Source: Rubrivivax sp. (lineage in GTDB: Bacteria > Pseudomonadota > Gammaproteobacteria > Burkholderiales > Burkholderiaceae_C). From it: a stretch of 64,000 bases of DNA. Shown here one piece after another: positions 8,353 to 17,261 of this stretch. The notes beneath the pieces are model-generated. The model saw only the letters and a list, made by a program, of their open reading frames with translations, ran no database searches and was not told where the DNA came from. Both the position numbers and the translations under genes were made by a program. Every line of letters begins with the position of its first letter. The first letter of the stretch is position 1. The stretch covers positions 496,001-560,000 of the forward strand of contig JAIXSE010000021.1 in NCBI GenBank assembly GCA_027484825.1, given 5' to 3'.

Positions 8353-8988
8353 ATGAAAAACGCCCCCGTTGCTGGCCCCTTGCTCAGACCTTTGCTCAGA
8401 CCTTCGCTCCGGCCCTTGTCAGGGGTCTTGTGCGGACCGGTGGTCGCCGCCCTCCTGGCCCTGCCGCTGAGCACGCAGGCCGCCGAGATCGTGCTGGAGC
8501 CATCGGCCATTCAATCGCTCGTCATGGAAGGGCTGTTCAAGGACAACGGCCGGCTCTATCTGCAAAAGGGCGTCTGCTTCGCCTATCTGGACGCTCCCAA
8601 GGTCTCGCTGCAAGGCGGACGCGTCATCATCCGTGCCCATCTGAACAGCCGGCTCGGCGTGCCCTCGGGGCGCGACTGCATGGGCGTGTCCTTGAACAGT
8701 GGCGCAACCCTGTCCGCCGTGCCGGCCGCCCAGGGTCAGGTGGTGCGGCTGACCGACATCCGCGTGGACGAGGTGGACGATGCCAACACCCGCAACCTGC
8801 TCAACCTGGGCCTCGCACCGACCTTGCCCGGCGCCGTCGAGATCAATGTGAAGAAGGCCGTCGAGGACATGCTCCAGGGCACCGGCAGCCGCCTTCAGAC
8901 GGAGGTGCAGATGCTCCGGATTGATGCCGTCCAGGTGACCGACAGCCGGCTGTCGATCAGCTTCGACTTCCGGCTGCTGGGGCGCTAG
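8353..8988 (+). CDS. Exported periplasmic protein, YceB/DUF1439-like
   Basis: Protein of 211 residues with an N-terminal signal peptide: an unusually long positive region with short LLRP/SLRP repeats, a hydrophobic core (VVAALLALPL) and a likely cleavage after STQA near residue 43. The mature part begins with EIVLEPSAIQSLV and alternates amphipathic strands, which loosely resembles DUF1439/YceB-like lipid-binding periplasmic proteins; there is no lipobox. Two Cys residues are present in the mature part and could form a disulfide. The function is unknown. It converges on the TonB-dependent receptor gene, with four bases between the stops. Confidence 0.6.
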   Translation: MKNAPVAGPLLRPLLRPSLRPLSGVLCGPVVAALLALPLSTQAAEIVLEPSAIQSLVMEGLFKDNGRLYLQKGVCFAYLDAPKVSLQGGRVIIRAHLNSRLGVPSGRDCMGVSLNSGATLSAVPAAQGQVVRLTDIRVDEVDDANTRNLLNLGLAPTLPGAVEINVKKAVEDMLQGTGSRLQTEVQMLRIDAVQVTDSRLSISFDFRLLGR

Positions 8989-8992
8989 CGCC

Positions 8993-11788
8993 TCAGAACC
9001 GGTGCTCCAGCTCAATCCAGCCCTGCCGTCCATACGGGAAGTAGTAGCCCACGGGATAGAACGGCCAGGTCGCGCTGGGGTCCCGGCGGATCTTGTTGAA
9101 CAGGTTGTTCACCGTCAGGCTCACGCTGGTGCTGGGGCTCACCTGCCACTGCGTGCTGCCATTGAAGTTCCAATAGGCGGGCAGATAGCCTTCCTGATCT
9201 TCCTGGGGAATCTTGCTGTTGCGTTGCGCCGCCAGCGTGTGGGTCCAGCTGCCGACCTTCCAGGTGAGGTTGGCATTGAGCTTGTTGCGCCAGTCGGTGA
9301 AGTCGGTGGTGCCCACCTGGTTGTAGTTGCGGTCGTCGCTGGACTGCTGATAGCGATAGTCCTGGACCTGCGTGTACTTCACATCCAGGCTCCAGCGACC
9401 CCAGTCCTGGAGCGTCCAGCTGTAGCGGGCGCCCAGGTCAAAGCCCCAGGTGGATTCGCGGGCCGCATTGATCGGATTCGTCCGCACCAGCGTGACCTCC
9501 CCGGGTCGCACCAACGCGTTGTCCGGATTGCGGGTCACGCGGCTGATGGCGTCCACGCAGAGTGGAGAGGTCACGTCCAGTTGCCCGGTGCGGCAATCGG
9601 ATTCGTTGCGCAGCACCTTGTCCGCATCCAGGTCGGTGACCAGGTCGTTGATGCGGATCTTCCAGACATCCAGCGAGGCGTCGAAGCTGGAGGACGGCTG
9701 CCAGACCGCCCCAAGGCCCCAGGAACGGCCGCGCTCGGACTTGAGATCGGCGGAACCGGTACGCACAAAATTGAAGCCTGGCGAGACATCGGCGAAGTCA
9801 CACTGCGCCAGCGGCACGCCGCTCTGCGCGCAGCGGTAGTAGTCGGTGGACGAGGAATAGTAGCCCCGCGTCTGCGCCGCAAACACGTAGTTCATGTCCG
9901 GCGCCCGGAAGCTGGTGGCGTGCTGGGCCCGCAGCAGCAGGGAATCGATGGGCCGGAACTCCAGGCCGGCGTTGTAGGTGGTGCTGCCGTCCTTGCGACC
10001 GGCGAACTGGTAGCGGTCGTAACGTCCGGCCAGGGTGGCGGTCAATTGCCGGGTGATGGGCGCATTCAGCTCGGCGCCGACGGCGAAGCGGTCCCGCGTG
10101 CCGCGGATGTCGGTGCCTTCGGTGGTGTTGTAGAAAATGCCCTGGCCCAGGCGCGGATCGGTGACGTTGCTGAAGCCCTGGGTGCCGACTTCCGCCACCA
10201 CCGCAGCGCGCAGCGGCCCGGCAGGCAGTGTCAGCCATTCCCCGTTGGCGCTGGCGCTGATCTGCTGATTCCAGCTGTTGTTGCGTCCCCGGCTCTTGCC
10301 CAGCACGCTGTCGAATTCGGCGGTGGTGAGCGGTCGGTACAAGCGCGCCGGATCGGCCGCGAAGATGGCGGTGCCGTCGGCCTCCGTGCCCAATTGCGGG
10401 CCCAGCAGCAGTTGCTCGACGCTGGCCAGCAGACGGGGCGTGGTCGTCTTGTTCAGGTAGTAGGCGCTGGCGGCGGACAGCTCGAAGGTCCAGGTGCCGC
10501 CAAGGTCCCCCCGCACACCGGCCACCACGTTGTGGGTGGAGTCCTGCCAGATGCGGTTGTAGCGGTCGATGTCGCCGATTTCCTCCGGTGAGAAGCGGCG
10601 GCTCCAGGTTTCCAGCAGGCCGGTGTTGGCATTGCGGAAGTAGCCAAGGCCAGCCGCCTGGGAGGTCCAGGAGGGGCCGCGGGTGTTGTTCTCGGTGTGG
10701 GCCCAGCCGAACTGGCCTTCGGCGAACAACTCCAGCCCGTTGCCCAGTGCATAGGCGAGCGCACCCGCGGCTTGGGCGGTGCGGTTGCCGGTCTGGGTGG
10801 TCCAGAAGCTCGGCGAGGTGCGGCCGCTGCCGCAATAGACGCCGGTGCGGGACGTGTAGGCCGAGGTCGAGCCTTCGAACAGACCGCTGCTGGCATCACA
10901 GCCGTCGACCGGAGCCAGGTAGCGTCCGGTGCTGGCATTGCGACGACCGATGACGACACCGGGGGCCGCGCCCTGGGCCGTGGTGTCCGCCATGAAATCA
11001 CGCTGACGGCTCCAGATCGGTTGGCGTCCGCTCAGCTCCACCCCCAGCACGCCGCTGAGCGCGCCGGCTTCGAAGCCGCTGGTGAGCTGGGCACGGGCGT
11101 TTTCGCCGCCGCCTTTTTGCGTGGCACCGGCCCGCAGGTTGACGGTGACGCCCTCCACATGCCGCTTCAGCACGATGTTGACCACGCCGGCAATGGCGTC
11201 CGACCCGTAGACGGCCGAAGCGCCGCCGCTGAGTGTTTCGATGCGATCAATCAACGCCGACGGGATGTTGGCGATGTTCACGAAGTTCGTCGAGCCGTTG
11301 TAGGGGCTGGGGTAGTCCGCCACCCGGCGACCGTTGACCAGCACCAGGGTGTGATTCGGTCCCAGGCCCCGCAGGCTGATGGCATTGGCGGCCGGGGTGA
11401 AGGTGTTGCCGAAGTCCTCGCCCTGGGTGAAGCCGGTGTTCTGCGTCAGGCCGGCGAGGGCATCCGAGACATTGCGATAACCCAAGCGGTCCAGGTCTTC
11501 GCCCTTGAGCACGGTGACCGGACTGGGGCCTTCGGAGCCGATGCGGGAGATGCGGGAGCCGGTGACCACGACGGTGGAGAGCGTTTTGTCCGTGGCTGAG
11601 GCGGCGTCCTTCGGGACCGGCGCGGTGGCAGGTGTTGCGGCAGCTGCGCTGGCGGCCGGAGAGACCGGGGCCGGCGCCGAGGAGGGGGGCGCCGTCTGCG
11701 CCAAAGCCAGGGAACTGCCCAGGCAGGTCAGGGTGGCGGCCAGTGCAATGGCGCGCAGCGAAAGGTCGGCATTCGGGGTCAAGAGCAT
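8993..11788 (-). CDS. TonB-dependent outer-membrane receptor
   Basis: Outer-membrane active transporter of 931 residues. A signal peptide (AIALAATLTCLGSSLALA) is followed by an Ala/Pro-rich linker, a TonB-box-like TLSTVVVTGSRI segment near residue 70, a plug domain with LRGLGPNHTLVLVNGRRV and ASAVYGSDAIAGVVNIVLK, and a long beta-barrel ending in ELEHRF with the terminal Phe expected for BAM insertion. It belongs to the large-receptor type often linked to carbohydrate or peptide uptake rather than classic siderophores. The ATG at 11788 abuts AAGGA with no spacer; an in-frame TTG at 11782 has ideal spacing and may be the real start. No neighbour indicates the substrate. Confidence 0.9.
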   Translation of the reverse strand: MLLTPNADLSLRAIALAATLTCLGSSLALAQTAPPSSAPAPVSPAASAAAATPATAPVPKDAASATDKTLSTVVVTGSRISRIGSEGPSPVTVLKGEDLDRLGYRNVSDALAGLTQNTGFTQGEDFGNTFTPAANAISLRGLGPNHTLVLVNGRRVADYPSPYNGSTNFVNIANIPSALIDRIETLSGGASAVYGSDAIAGVVNIVLKRHVEGVTVNLRAGATQKGGGENARAQLTSGFEAGALSGVLGVELSGRQPIWSRQRDFMADTTAQGAAPGVVIGRRNASTGRYLAPVDGCDASSGLFEGSTSAYTSRTGVYCGSGRTSPSFWTTQTGNRTAQAAGALAYALGNGLELFAEGQFGWAHTENNTRGPSWTSQAAGLGYFRNANTGLLETWSRRFSPEEIGDIDRYNRIWQDSTHNVVAGVRGDLGGTWTFELSAASAYYLNKTTTPRLLASVEQLLLGPQLGTEADGTAIFAADPARLYRPLTTAEFDSVLGKSRGRNNSWNQQISASANGEWLTLPAGPLRAAVVAEVGTQGFSNVTDPRLGQGIFYNTTEGTDIRGTRDRFAVGAELNAPITRQLTATLAGRYDRYQFAGRKDGSTTYNAGLEFRPIDSLLLRAQHATSFRAPDMNYVFAAQTRGYYSSSTDYYRCAQSGVPLAQCDFADVSPGFNFVRTGSADLKSERGRSWGLGAVWQPSSSFDASLDVWKIRINDLVTDLDADKVLRNESDCRTGQLDVTSPLCVDAISRVTRNPDNALVRPGEVTLVRTNPINAARESTWGFDLGARYSWTLQDWGRWSLDVKYTQVQDYRYQQSSDDRNYNQVGTTDFTDWRNKLNANLTWKVGSWTHTLAAQRNSKIPQEDQEGYLPAYWNFNGSTQWQVSPSTSVSLTVNNLFNKIRRDPSATWPFYPVGYYFPYGRQGWIELEHRF

Positions 11789-12220
11789 TCCTTGTGGATC
11801 TGTGCGGAGGACCCAGGACAGGCCGGGGTCCGTGACGCTTGGGGCGGGAAGCGCCCGAGCGGAAAGCGTCGCACTCTAGGAATGCATGTCCTTCCCGTGA
11901 AAGAAGGGTTTCTGATTTGTTTATTGCCGCCACGCAGAAGCACGTGGCGGCGGGCGATGCAGGCTCGCCTACGGGGCGCAGGGGTTGGGGTTTTCCAACA
12001 GCGCAAGCGCGGCGGTCGCAGCGGTCTTGGCCGCAGAGGGAGCCGCTGCCGGGGCGACCGGAAACCGATTGGAGCGCGCCAATCAATGGCGCCGAATGGG
12101 TTACGGAGCCGGCCTCAGCAAGTTTGATGAACGCAGCCTGCGGAAGTGAGGGGCGCCGCCCTATCGTCATGCAGGGTGGGCGCAACCGTCCATCCATGCA
12201 CTCAAGACAGGGAGACGCGA
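11789..12220. other. Divergent intergenic region
   Basis: 432 bases between the divergent receptor and LodA-like genes. It presumably holds both promoters. I see no convincing coding sequence or RNA; the only structured element is the inverted repeat at 12067-12084. A T-rich patch around 11905-11925 could be part of the receptor promoter. Confidence 0.5.
12067..12084. promoter_or_regulatory. Inverted repeat upstream of the LodA-like gene
   Basis: Perfect 6-base dyad GATTGG-N6-CCAATC about 140 bases before the oxidase start. It could be an operator; no regulator is adjacent. Confidence 0.35.
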
Positions 12221-14074
12221 ATGAATCACCATGACAACGAAATCGTCTATGCCAAGATCCATCCATCGATTGGCATTGCACGGGTGGGCAATTCCACGCA
12301 GCCCGACGGTTTCTACATTGGCCCTCAAGTGGTCGACCCAGACCCCTTGCCCCCGGGGGCCTACCGCGATTCAACCGGTGCCTTGAAACGCGAAGTGGCC
12401 GAATTCCGCCTGTACGGCTATGACGCACAGGGCCGCGTGGTGCGGGAGCTGCTGATGGGCGACGGCGTGCATGTGGCCTGGACGGTGGAACTCGCCAACC
12501 ACAAGGCCGCCTGGTACAACTTCGAGATGGCCCTGGACATTCCGGAGGCCGCCACGGCACCGCCCACGACCCGCCGCAATGCGGATGTGGCGGACCGCAA
12601 GTCCCTGTCGATTCTCCCGGGCCCGCGCACCGTCTCGGCTCCCAACCAGGAGGGGCCGCAGGATCAGTTTGACGGCGGCACCTGTTTCGGCACCGCAGTG
12701 CCGCTTGGCGCCTTGCGCACCGATGCCCAGGGCCGTCTGCATGTCTTCGGGGGCCAGGGCAAGTCCGGCTCGGTGGACGGCAAGCCGCCCGTCACCTTTG
12801 CCAACAACGACGGCTGGTGGGACGACACCAGCGATGGCCCGGTCACCGCCACGGTCACGCTCCATGGCCGGGCCTTGAAGGTGACGCCGGCCTGGGTGGT
12901 GGTGGCGCCGCCCAACTATGGGCCGCAGCAAAAGTCCGTGCGCACGCTTTACGCCCTGATGACCGATGTGGCGGTGCAGTCCGGCCAATTGCCCGCGCCG
13001 CGAATGCCGTCCTTCCGGGACGACATCCTGCCCATCCTGCGTGCGCTGTGTGATCTGCAATGGGTCAATGCCGGCTTTGCCGCCGGATTCGGTTATGGGG
13101 CCCCGCAGTACTTCCTGGCACCGGACTATCTGCGCAAGCTGGCCCAGCCGGGGCAGACCTATGCGGAGATGCGGCGGACGGTGCTCAACAGCTTCCGCAA
13201 TCCGGAGGACCACGACATCTCCCTCAAGCCCTGGCCCTGGGTCTACGGGGACGCCATGGACATTCCGATGCCGCCGACCCCCCGGGCCATGACGGCCCTG
13301 ACCACTACCCAGCTGGCCCTTCTGGAATGCTGGGCCAAGGGCGAGTTCAAGGCCGACCTGGATGCGACACCGGGCCCCTACCGGCACATCGATCAGGTGC
13401 CCGTGCCGGAGCAGCCCGCCATGCTGGACCGCGCGGCGCTGGAGTTCTGTCTTGCCGACGCTTTCCACCCGGGCTGCGAAGTCACCTGGCCGGTGCGTCA
13501 TGCCACGATGTACATGGAGCCTTACCGCTGGCGTCATCGCGCCGAGGGTGATCCGGAACCTGATTTTGGGAGCACGCTGACGTCGGCGGAAGTGGCCTCC
13601 TACAACGGACCGCTCTACGCGCAATTCCCGGGATCCATCACCCGATGGATGGCCATTCCCTGGCAGACCGACACGGCCAGCTGCCGCTCGGGCTATGACA
13701 AGCAGTACGACCCCTACCTGCCCACCTTCTGGCCCGCCCGGGTGCCCAACCAGGTGCTGAGTCTTGAGAACTACCAGAAGGTCATGGACCCGTCGCTGGA
13801 GCGGCCAGAGCGGGTGGCCGCATTCAATGCCCGGTCCGACTGGGACCGCACGCTGGGCGAGGGCTATCAGCAGCAGTTGCAGGCGATGGTGGACCACTTC
13901 GACCGCCAGGGCATTGTGGAGGTGAGGCCGGGCATTCCGAATGATCCGGATTTCCCACCCGTCATGCAGGTGGAGGACCGGGGCGGGCAGGCCTTGAGCC
14001 ATGAGGCCCGCAAGCAGACCGACCACGAGATGCGGGTGGCGCATGTTGTTGGAACGCCGAGGCGCGGCACGTGA
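12221..14074 (+). CDS. LodA/GoxA-like CTQ-dependent amino-acid oxidase
   Basis: Quinoprotein oxidase of 617 residues resembling LodA (L-lysine epsilon-oxidase) and GoxA (glycine oxidase), which carry a cysteine tryptophylquinone made by cross-linking one Cys and one Trp of their own chain and release H2O2. Family-typical openings are visible (IHPSIGIARVGNS; DQFDGGTCFGTAVPLG). The candidate cofactor pair is Cys419 in HPGCEVTWP and Trp481 in AIPWQTD, 62 apart and close to the spacing in LodA; this assignment is inferred. There is no classical signal peptide. AGGGAGA precedes the ATG. The next gene, its likely maturation flavoprotein, overlaps the stop. Confidence 0.85.
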   Translation: MNHHDNEIVYAKIHPSIGIARVGNSTQPDGFYIGPQVVDPDPLPPGAYRDSTGALKREVAEFRLYGYDAQGRVVRELLMGDGVHVAWTVELANHKAAWYNFEMALDIPEAATAPPTTRRNADVADRKSLSILPGPRTVSAPNQEGPQDQFDGGTCFGTAVPLGALRTDAQGRLHVFGGQGKSGSVDGKPPVTFANNDGWWDDTSDGPVTATVTLHGRALKVTPAWVVVAPPNYGPQQKSVRTLYALMTDVAVQSGQLPAPRMPSFRDDILPILRALCDLQWVNAGFAAGFGYGAPQYFLAPDYLRKLAQPGQTYAEMRRTVLNSFRNPEDHDISLKPWPWVYGDAMDIPMPPTPRAMTALTTTQLALLECWAKGEFKADLDATPGPYRHIDQVPVPEQPAMLDRAALEFCLADAFHPGCEVTWPVRHATMYMEPYRWRHRAEGDPEPDFGSTLTSAEVASYNGPLYAQFPGSITRWMAIPWQTDTASCRSGYDKQYDPYLPTFWPARVPNQVLSLENYQKVMDPSLERPERVAAFNARSDWDRTLGEGYQQQLQAMVDHFDRQGIVEVRPGIPNDPDFPPVMQVEDRGGQALSHEARKQTDHEMRVAHVVGTPRRGT

Positions 14075-15246
14075 TCGGGGCGGCTGAGAGCGCCGACGAC
14101 TGCGACGTTCTGGTGGTGGGCACCGGCCCGGCAGGGTCGGCGTTGGCCCGTCGATTGAGCGCGTCGGGCCAGCGTGTGCTGATGCTGGAGCGCTCACCGC
14201 CAGTGGCGGCCCGGCGGCGGGAGCCGGCCTGGCGCATTGGCGAATCCCTGCCGGGAGCGGCGTCGGTGTTGCTGCGCCGGCAGGGGCTGTGGGATCGCTT
14301 TCTGGCCGATGGCCATGTGCCGCGCCAGGCCAGTGTGTCGGTCTGGGACACGCCGCAGCCGGCCTGGACGGATGCGCTGCGCGACCCCAACGGGCCGGGA
14401 TGGCATCTGGACCGGCTGCGATTCGATCAGATGTTGCGGGACGCGGCGGCCGACAGCGGTGCGCAGCGGGCCGAGGTGACCGGTGCGATCCAGATCGAGC
14501 GCGCAGGCGCGCACTGGTGGGTGGGTGATACCGGCACGGGCCGCCGCTACCGAGCGCCCATCCTGGTCGACGCCACGGGCCGTCATGCCGCTGTGTGCCG
14601 GCGGATCGGGCTGAAAAGAGAGGCCGCCGACCGCCTCGTCGCCGTCCATCTGCTGCTGCCGCCAACGCAGGAAGAAGACCGCTGCACCCGGCTCTGCGCC
14701 GATGCCCAGGGCTGGTGGTACAGCGTGAGGATTCCCTCCGGGCGGCGGGTGCTGTGCTTTCACATGGACGCCGACGAGCCCTTGCTGCGCACGCTTCGTG
14801 ATGCGCAGGCCTTGCTCACCCAAGCGCGCTCCCATTCGCTGCTGCGCGATGTGCTGCCGCTGACTGGGGCGGGGGAAGGAGAAGGGGCGGGGGAGGGCGA
14901 AGGCGTCCGCCTGCAGCCGGCGGGAACCGCGGCCCTTGATCTGCGCGAGTGCGAGGCCGTGCCAGGGTTTTACGCGGTCGGGGACACCGTGCTGGCCTTT
15001 GACCCGGTGGCCTCACAAGGTCTGTTCCATGCCCTGGCCTGCGCAGAGAGTGCGGCGCTGGCCATCTCCCGCGAATTGGCCGGTGAGACCGCCGCGCGGC
15101 GAGACTACTTCGCCGAAATGATGCAGGTGCAGACCCACTACCGCAGACGCCTGGCCGAGGTCTATGCCAGGCCGGTGAGGTTCCGCGGTGAGGGGTTCTG
15201 GGATCGGCACCGGCAAGCGACCGGGTCAGCGCCTCGACGCCAATAG
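14071..15246 (+). CDS. LodB-like FAD-dependent maturation protein
   Basis: Flavoprotein of 391 residues with an N-terminal Rossmann FAD motif (DVLVVGTGPAGSALARRL), WRIGESLPGAA near residue 55 and a C-terminal FAD-contact segment YAVGDTVLAFDPVASQG, the layout of tryptophan-halogenase/LodB-type proteins. LodB is needed to generate the quinone cofactor in its LodA partner. The GTG start overlaps the upstream stop by four bases (GTGA), indicating translational coupling. A short Gly-Glu repeat (about residues 270-281) interrupts the chain. Its stop overlaps the end of the convergent hybrid kinase gene by 21 bases. Confidence 0.85.
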   Translation: MIGAAESADDCDVLVVGTGPAGSALARRLSASGQRVLMLERSPPVAARRREPAWRIGESLPGAASVLLRRQGLWDRFLADGHVPRQASVSVWDTPQPAWTDALRDPNGPGWHLDRLRFDQMLRDAAADSGAQRAEVTGAIQIERAGAHWWVGDTGTGRRYRAPILVDATGRHAAVCRRIGLKREAADRLVAVHLLLPPTQEEDRCTRLCADAQGWWYSVRIPSGRRVLCFHMDADEPLLRTLRDAQALLTQARSHSLLRDVLPLTGAGEGEGAGEGEGVRLQPAGTAALDLRECEAVPGFYAVGDTVLAFDPVASQGLFHALACAESAALAISRELAGETAARRDYFAEMMQVQTHYRRRLAEVYARPVRFRGEGFWDRHRQATGSAPRRQ

Positions 15247-16809
15247 TTGCTTCACCAGCGGCGCCAGGTCGCGGAAAGCGTCTTCCTTCTCAAGGACCGC
15301 GCAAATGCCAGCTTGCGCGGCTCTCTCACGCAGGTCATCCGTGATCAGGCCCGAGCTGATCACGATCGGCATCGCGGGACGGAGACCGGCCACCTCCCGC
15401 GCAACGTCCAGACCGGTGCGACCGGGCATGTTGTAGTCCGTCACAAACAAGTCCACCGCATCCACGGGGGAGGCGATCGCGGCGACCGCTGCAGCAGCCT
15501 CGGTGAAGCTGCTGCAGCGGTAACCGGCGCGTTCAAGCAGGCCTTCAACGACCAGCGCCACCGTTTCATCGTCGTCCAGATACACCACATGCTCGCGGTT
15601 GCCCCGGATGGGTTCGGCCGGGCGGGGGGCGAGCCTGGCGATCGGCGCGGGTGTGGTGACGGCCGGCAGGTAGAGATGAAAGGTGCTGCCCTGGCCCGGC
15701 ATGCTGTCCACCGCGATGCTGCCCTGATGCGCGGTCACGATGCCATGAACCACGGACAGACCGAGGCCGGTGCCCTTGCCGGTGGGTTTGGTGGTGAAGA
15801 AGGGCTCAAAGATCCGCTTGCGCGTCGCCTCATCCATGCCGCTGCCGGTGTCGCTCACCCACAGGTGCGCGTGCGGGCCTGCGATCAGGCCGGTCAGCGC
15901 CCGGGCCATGGCGGCGTCGACCTCCATCTCCTCCAGACCGATCACGATCTTGCCGGTCTCATCCGGCAGTGAATGCCATGCATTGGTGCTCAGGTTCATC
16001 AGCACCTGCTGCAGCTGGGTGGCGTCGCCGTTGACCTGCAGTGGCGCGTCGCTCAGGATCAACTCGATCTCCACGACCGCCGGCAGCGTCACGCGCAGCA
16101 GGCCGTAGGTGTCCTGGATGATGGTGTGCAGCGGGACATGGCGCAACTGCTGCGGCTCCCGGCGACTGAAGGTCAGGATCTGCCGCACCATGTCGCGCGC
16201 GCGCAGCCCCGACTTCTGGATCTCGCCCAGCATGGCCAGCACCGGATGGTCGGGGCCGAGCGCGCCCCGGGCCAACTCGACGTTGCCAAGGATCGCACTG
16301 AGGATGTTGTTGAAGTCGTGGGCGATGCCGCCCGCCAGGGTCCCGAGGGACTCCATCTTCTGGGCGTCCGCCAGCTGCTGCTCGAAGCGCCTGAGTTCCG
16401 CTTCTGCGTCCCGATGGGCCGCCCGGCGGGCGGACTGCACCAGCTCGCGCTCCAGCACGGGCGCCAGCCGGCTCATGTTGTCCTTCATCACATAGTCGCT
16501 GGCGCCCGCCTTCATCGCAACCACCGCCGTCTCCTCGCCGATCGTGCCGGAGACAAAGATGAAGGGAATGTCCAGCCCGGTTCTCCGAAAGGCCTGGAGC
16601 GCATCCAGGCCGCTGAAGCCCGGCATGCTGAAGTCGGAGATCACCGCATCCCAGCGTTCCTCGACCAGCGCCGCCTCCAGACTCGGCAAGTCCTGGACGC
16701 GAAGACACTCGGGCTCAAAGCCGGCGCGGCGCAACAATCGCATGGCGAGGCGGACGTCGTTCTCGGAGTCCTCGACGGCCAGCACTCGGATCCGCTGTGC
16801 TTCATTCAT
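15226..16809 (-). CDS. Hybrid histidine kinase (REC-HisKA-HATPase-REC)
   Basis: Cytoplasmic hybrid kinase of 527 residues with no membrane segment. In order: a receiver with phospho-acceptor Asp59 (VISDFSMPG), a HisKA domain with His164 in GGIAHDFNN, an HATPase_c domain with N, G1 and G2 boxes ([25 protein letters not shown]), and a C-terminal receiver with Asp458 (VTDYNMPG). The HDFNN motif is that of NtrB-like hybrid kinases. I start it at 16809; this ATG overlaps the stop of the response-regulator gene by four bases, so it is the last gene of a four-gene operon and likely exchanges phosphate with its neighbours. Confidence 0.9.
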   Translation of the reverse strand: MNEAQRIRVLAVEDSENDVRLAMRLLRRAGFEPECLRVQDLPSLEAALVEERWDAVISDFSMPGFSGLDALQAFRRTGLDIPFIFVSGTIGEETAVVAMKAGASDYVMKDNMSRLAPVLERELVQSARRAAHRDAEAELRRFEQQLADAQKMESLGTLAGGIAHDFNNILSAILGNVELARGALGPDHPVLAMLGEIQKSGLRARDMVRQILTFSRREPQQLRHVPLHTIIQDTYGLLRVTLPAVVEIELILSDAPLQVNGDATQLQQVLMNLSTNAWHSLPDETGKIVIGLEEMEVDAAMARALTGLIAGPHAHLWVSDTGSGMDEATRKRIFEPFFTTKPTGKGTGLGLSVVHGIVTAHQGSIAVDSMPGQGSTFHLYLPAVTTPAPIARLAPRPAEPIRGNREHVVYLDDDETVALVVEGLLERAGYRCSSFTEAAAAVAAIASPVDAVDLFVTDYNMPGRTGLDVAREVAGLRPAMPIVISSGLITDDLRERAAQAGICAVLEKEDAFRDLAPLVKQLLASRR

Positions 16810-17261
16810 GACGAGGCCGGCCAGGGAGGCATTTGGTTGAGGGCCAGCCAATAGATGCCAAGCACCTTGACCGCTTCGACAAACTCAGCGAAGTCAACGG
16901 GCTTGCGCACATAGCTGTTGGCGCCAAGCTTGTAGCCGGAGACGACGTCCTGCTCCTCCTTCGACGAGGTCAGGATCACCGTCGGCAAGAGGGCGGTGCG
17001 AGGGTCGGCGCGAAGCGCCTTGAGAACGCCCAGCCCGTCGAGCCGCGGGAGTTTGAGATCGAGAATCGCCAAGGTGGGCAGCGGGGCTCCAGCCCGGCTG
17101 GCGTGCACGCCTTGCGCGAAGAGGAAATCAAGCGCCTCGACCCCATCGCGCGCCACCACCACAGGGTTCATCAGGTGACTTCGCTTGAAGGCCCGCATCG
17201 TCAGCGCGACGTCGTCCGGATTGTCTTCAACCAACAGGATGACCTTGCTCTCGTCGTTCAT
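16806..17261 (-). CDS. Single-domain response regulator (Rcp1-like)
   Basis: Stand-alone receiver of 151 residues without an output domain. Acidic cluster EDNPDD near residue 12, phospho-acceptor Asp68 in AILDLKLPRLDG, Thr/Ser in ILTSSKEEQD, and Lys in YVRKPVDF. The NPDDV start and extended middle loop are those of Rcp1-type regulators paired with phytochrome-like kinases. AGGAG stands before the ATG. It overlaps the upstream kinase by 35 bases and the downstream hybrid kinase by four, so it probably relays phosphate from the first kinase to the second. Confidence 0.9.
   Translation of the reverse strand: MNDESKVILLVEDNPDDVALTMRAFKRSHLMNPVVVARDGVEALDFLFAQGVHASRAGAPLPTLAILDLKLPRLDGLGVLKALRADPRTALLPTVILTSSKEEQDVVSGYKLGANSYVRKPVDFAEFVEAVKVLGIYWLALNQMPPWPASS

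Noticed and set aside
12371-14665. Minus-strand open frame of 764 codons opposite the LodA/LodB-like genes
   Set aside because: Antisense of two genes with recognisable family motifs; composition is Arg/Pro/His-rich and unlike a protein.
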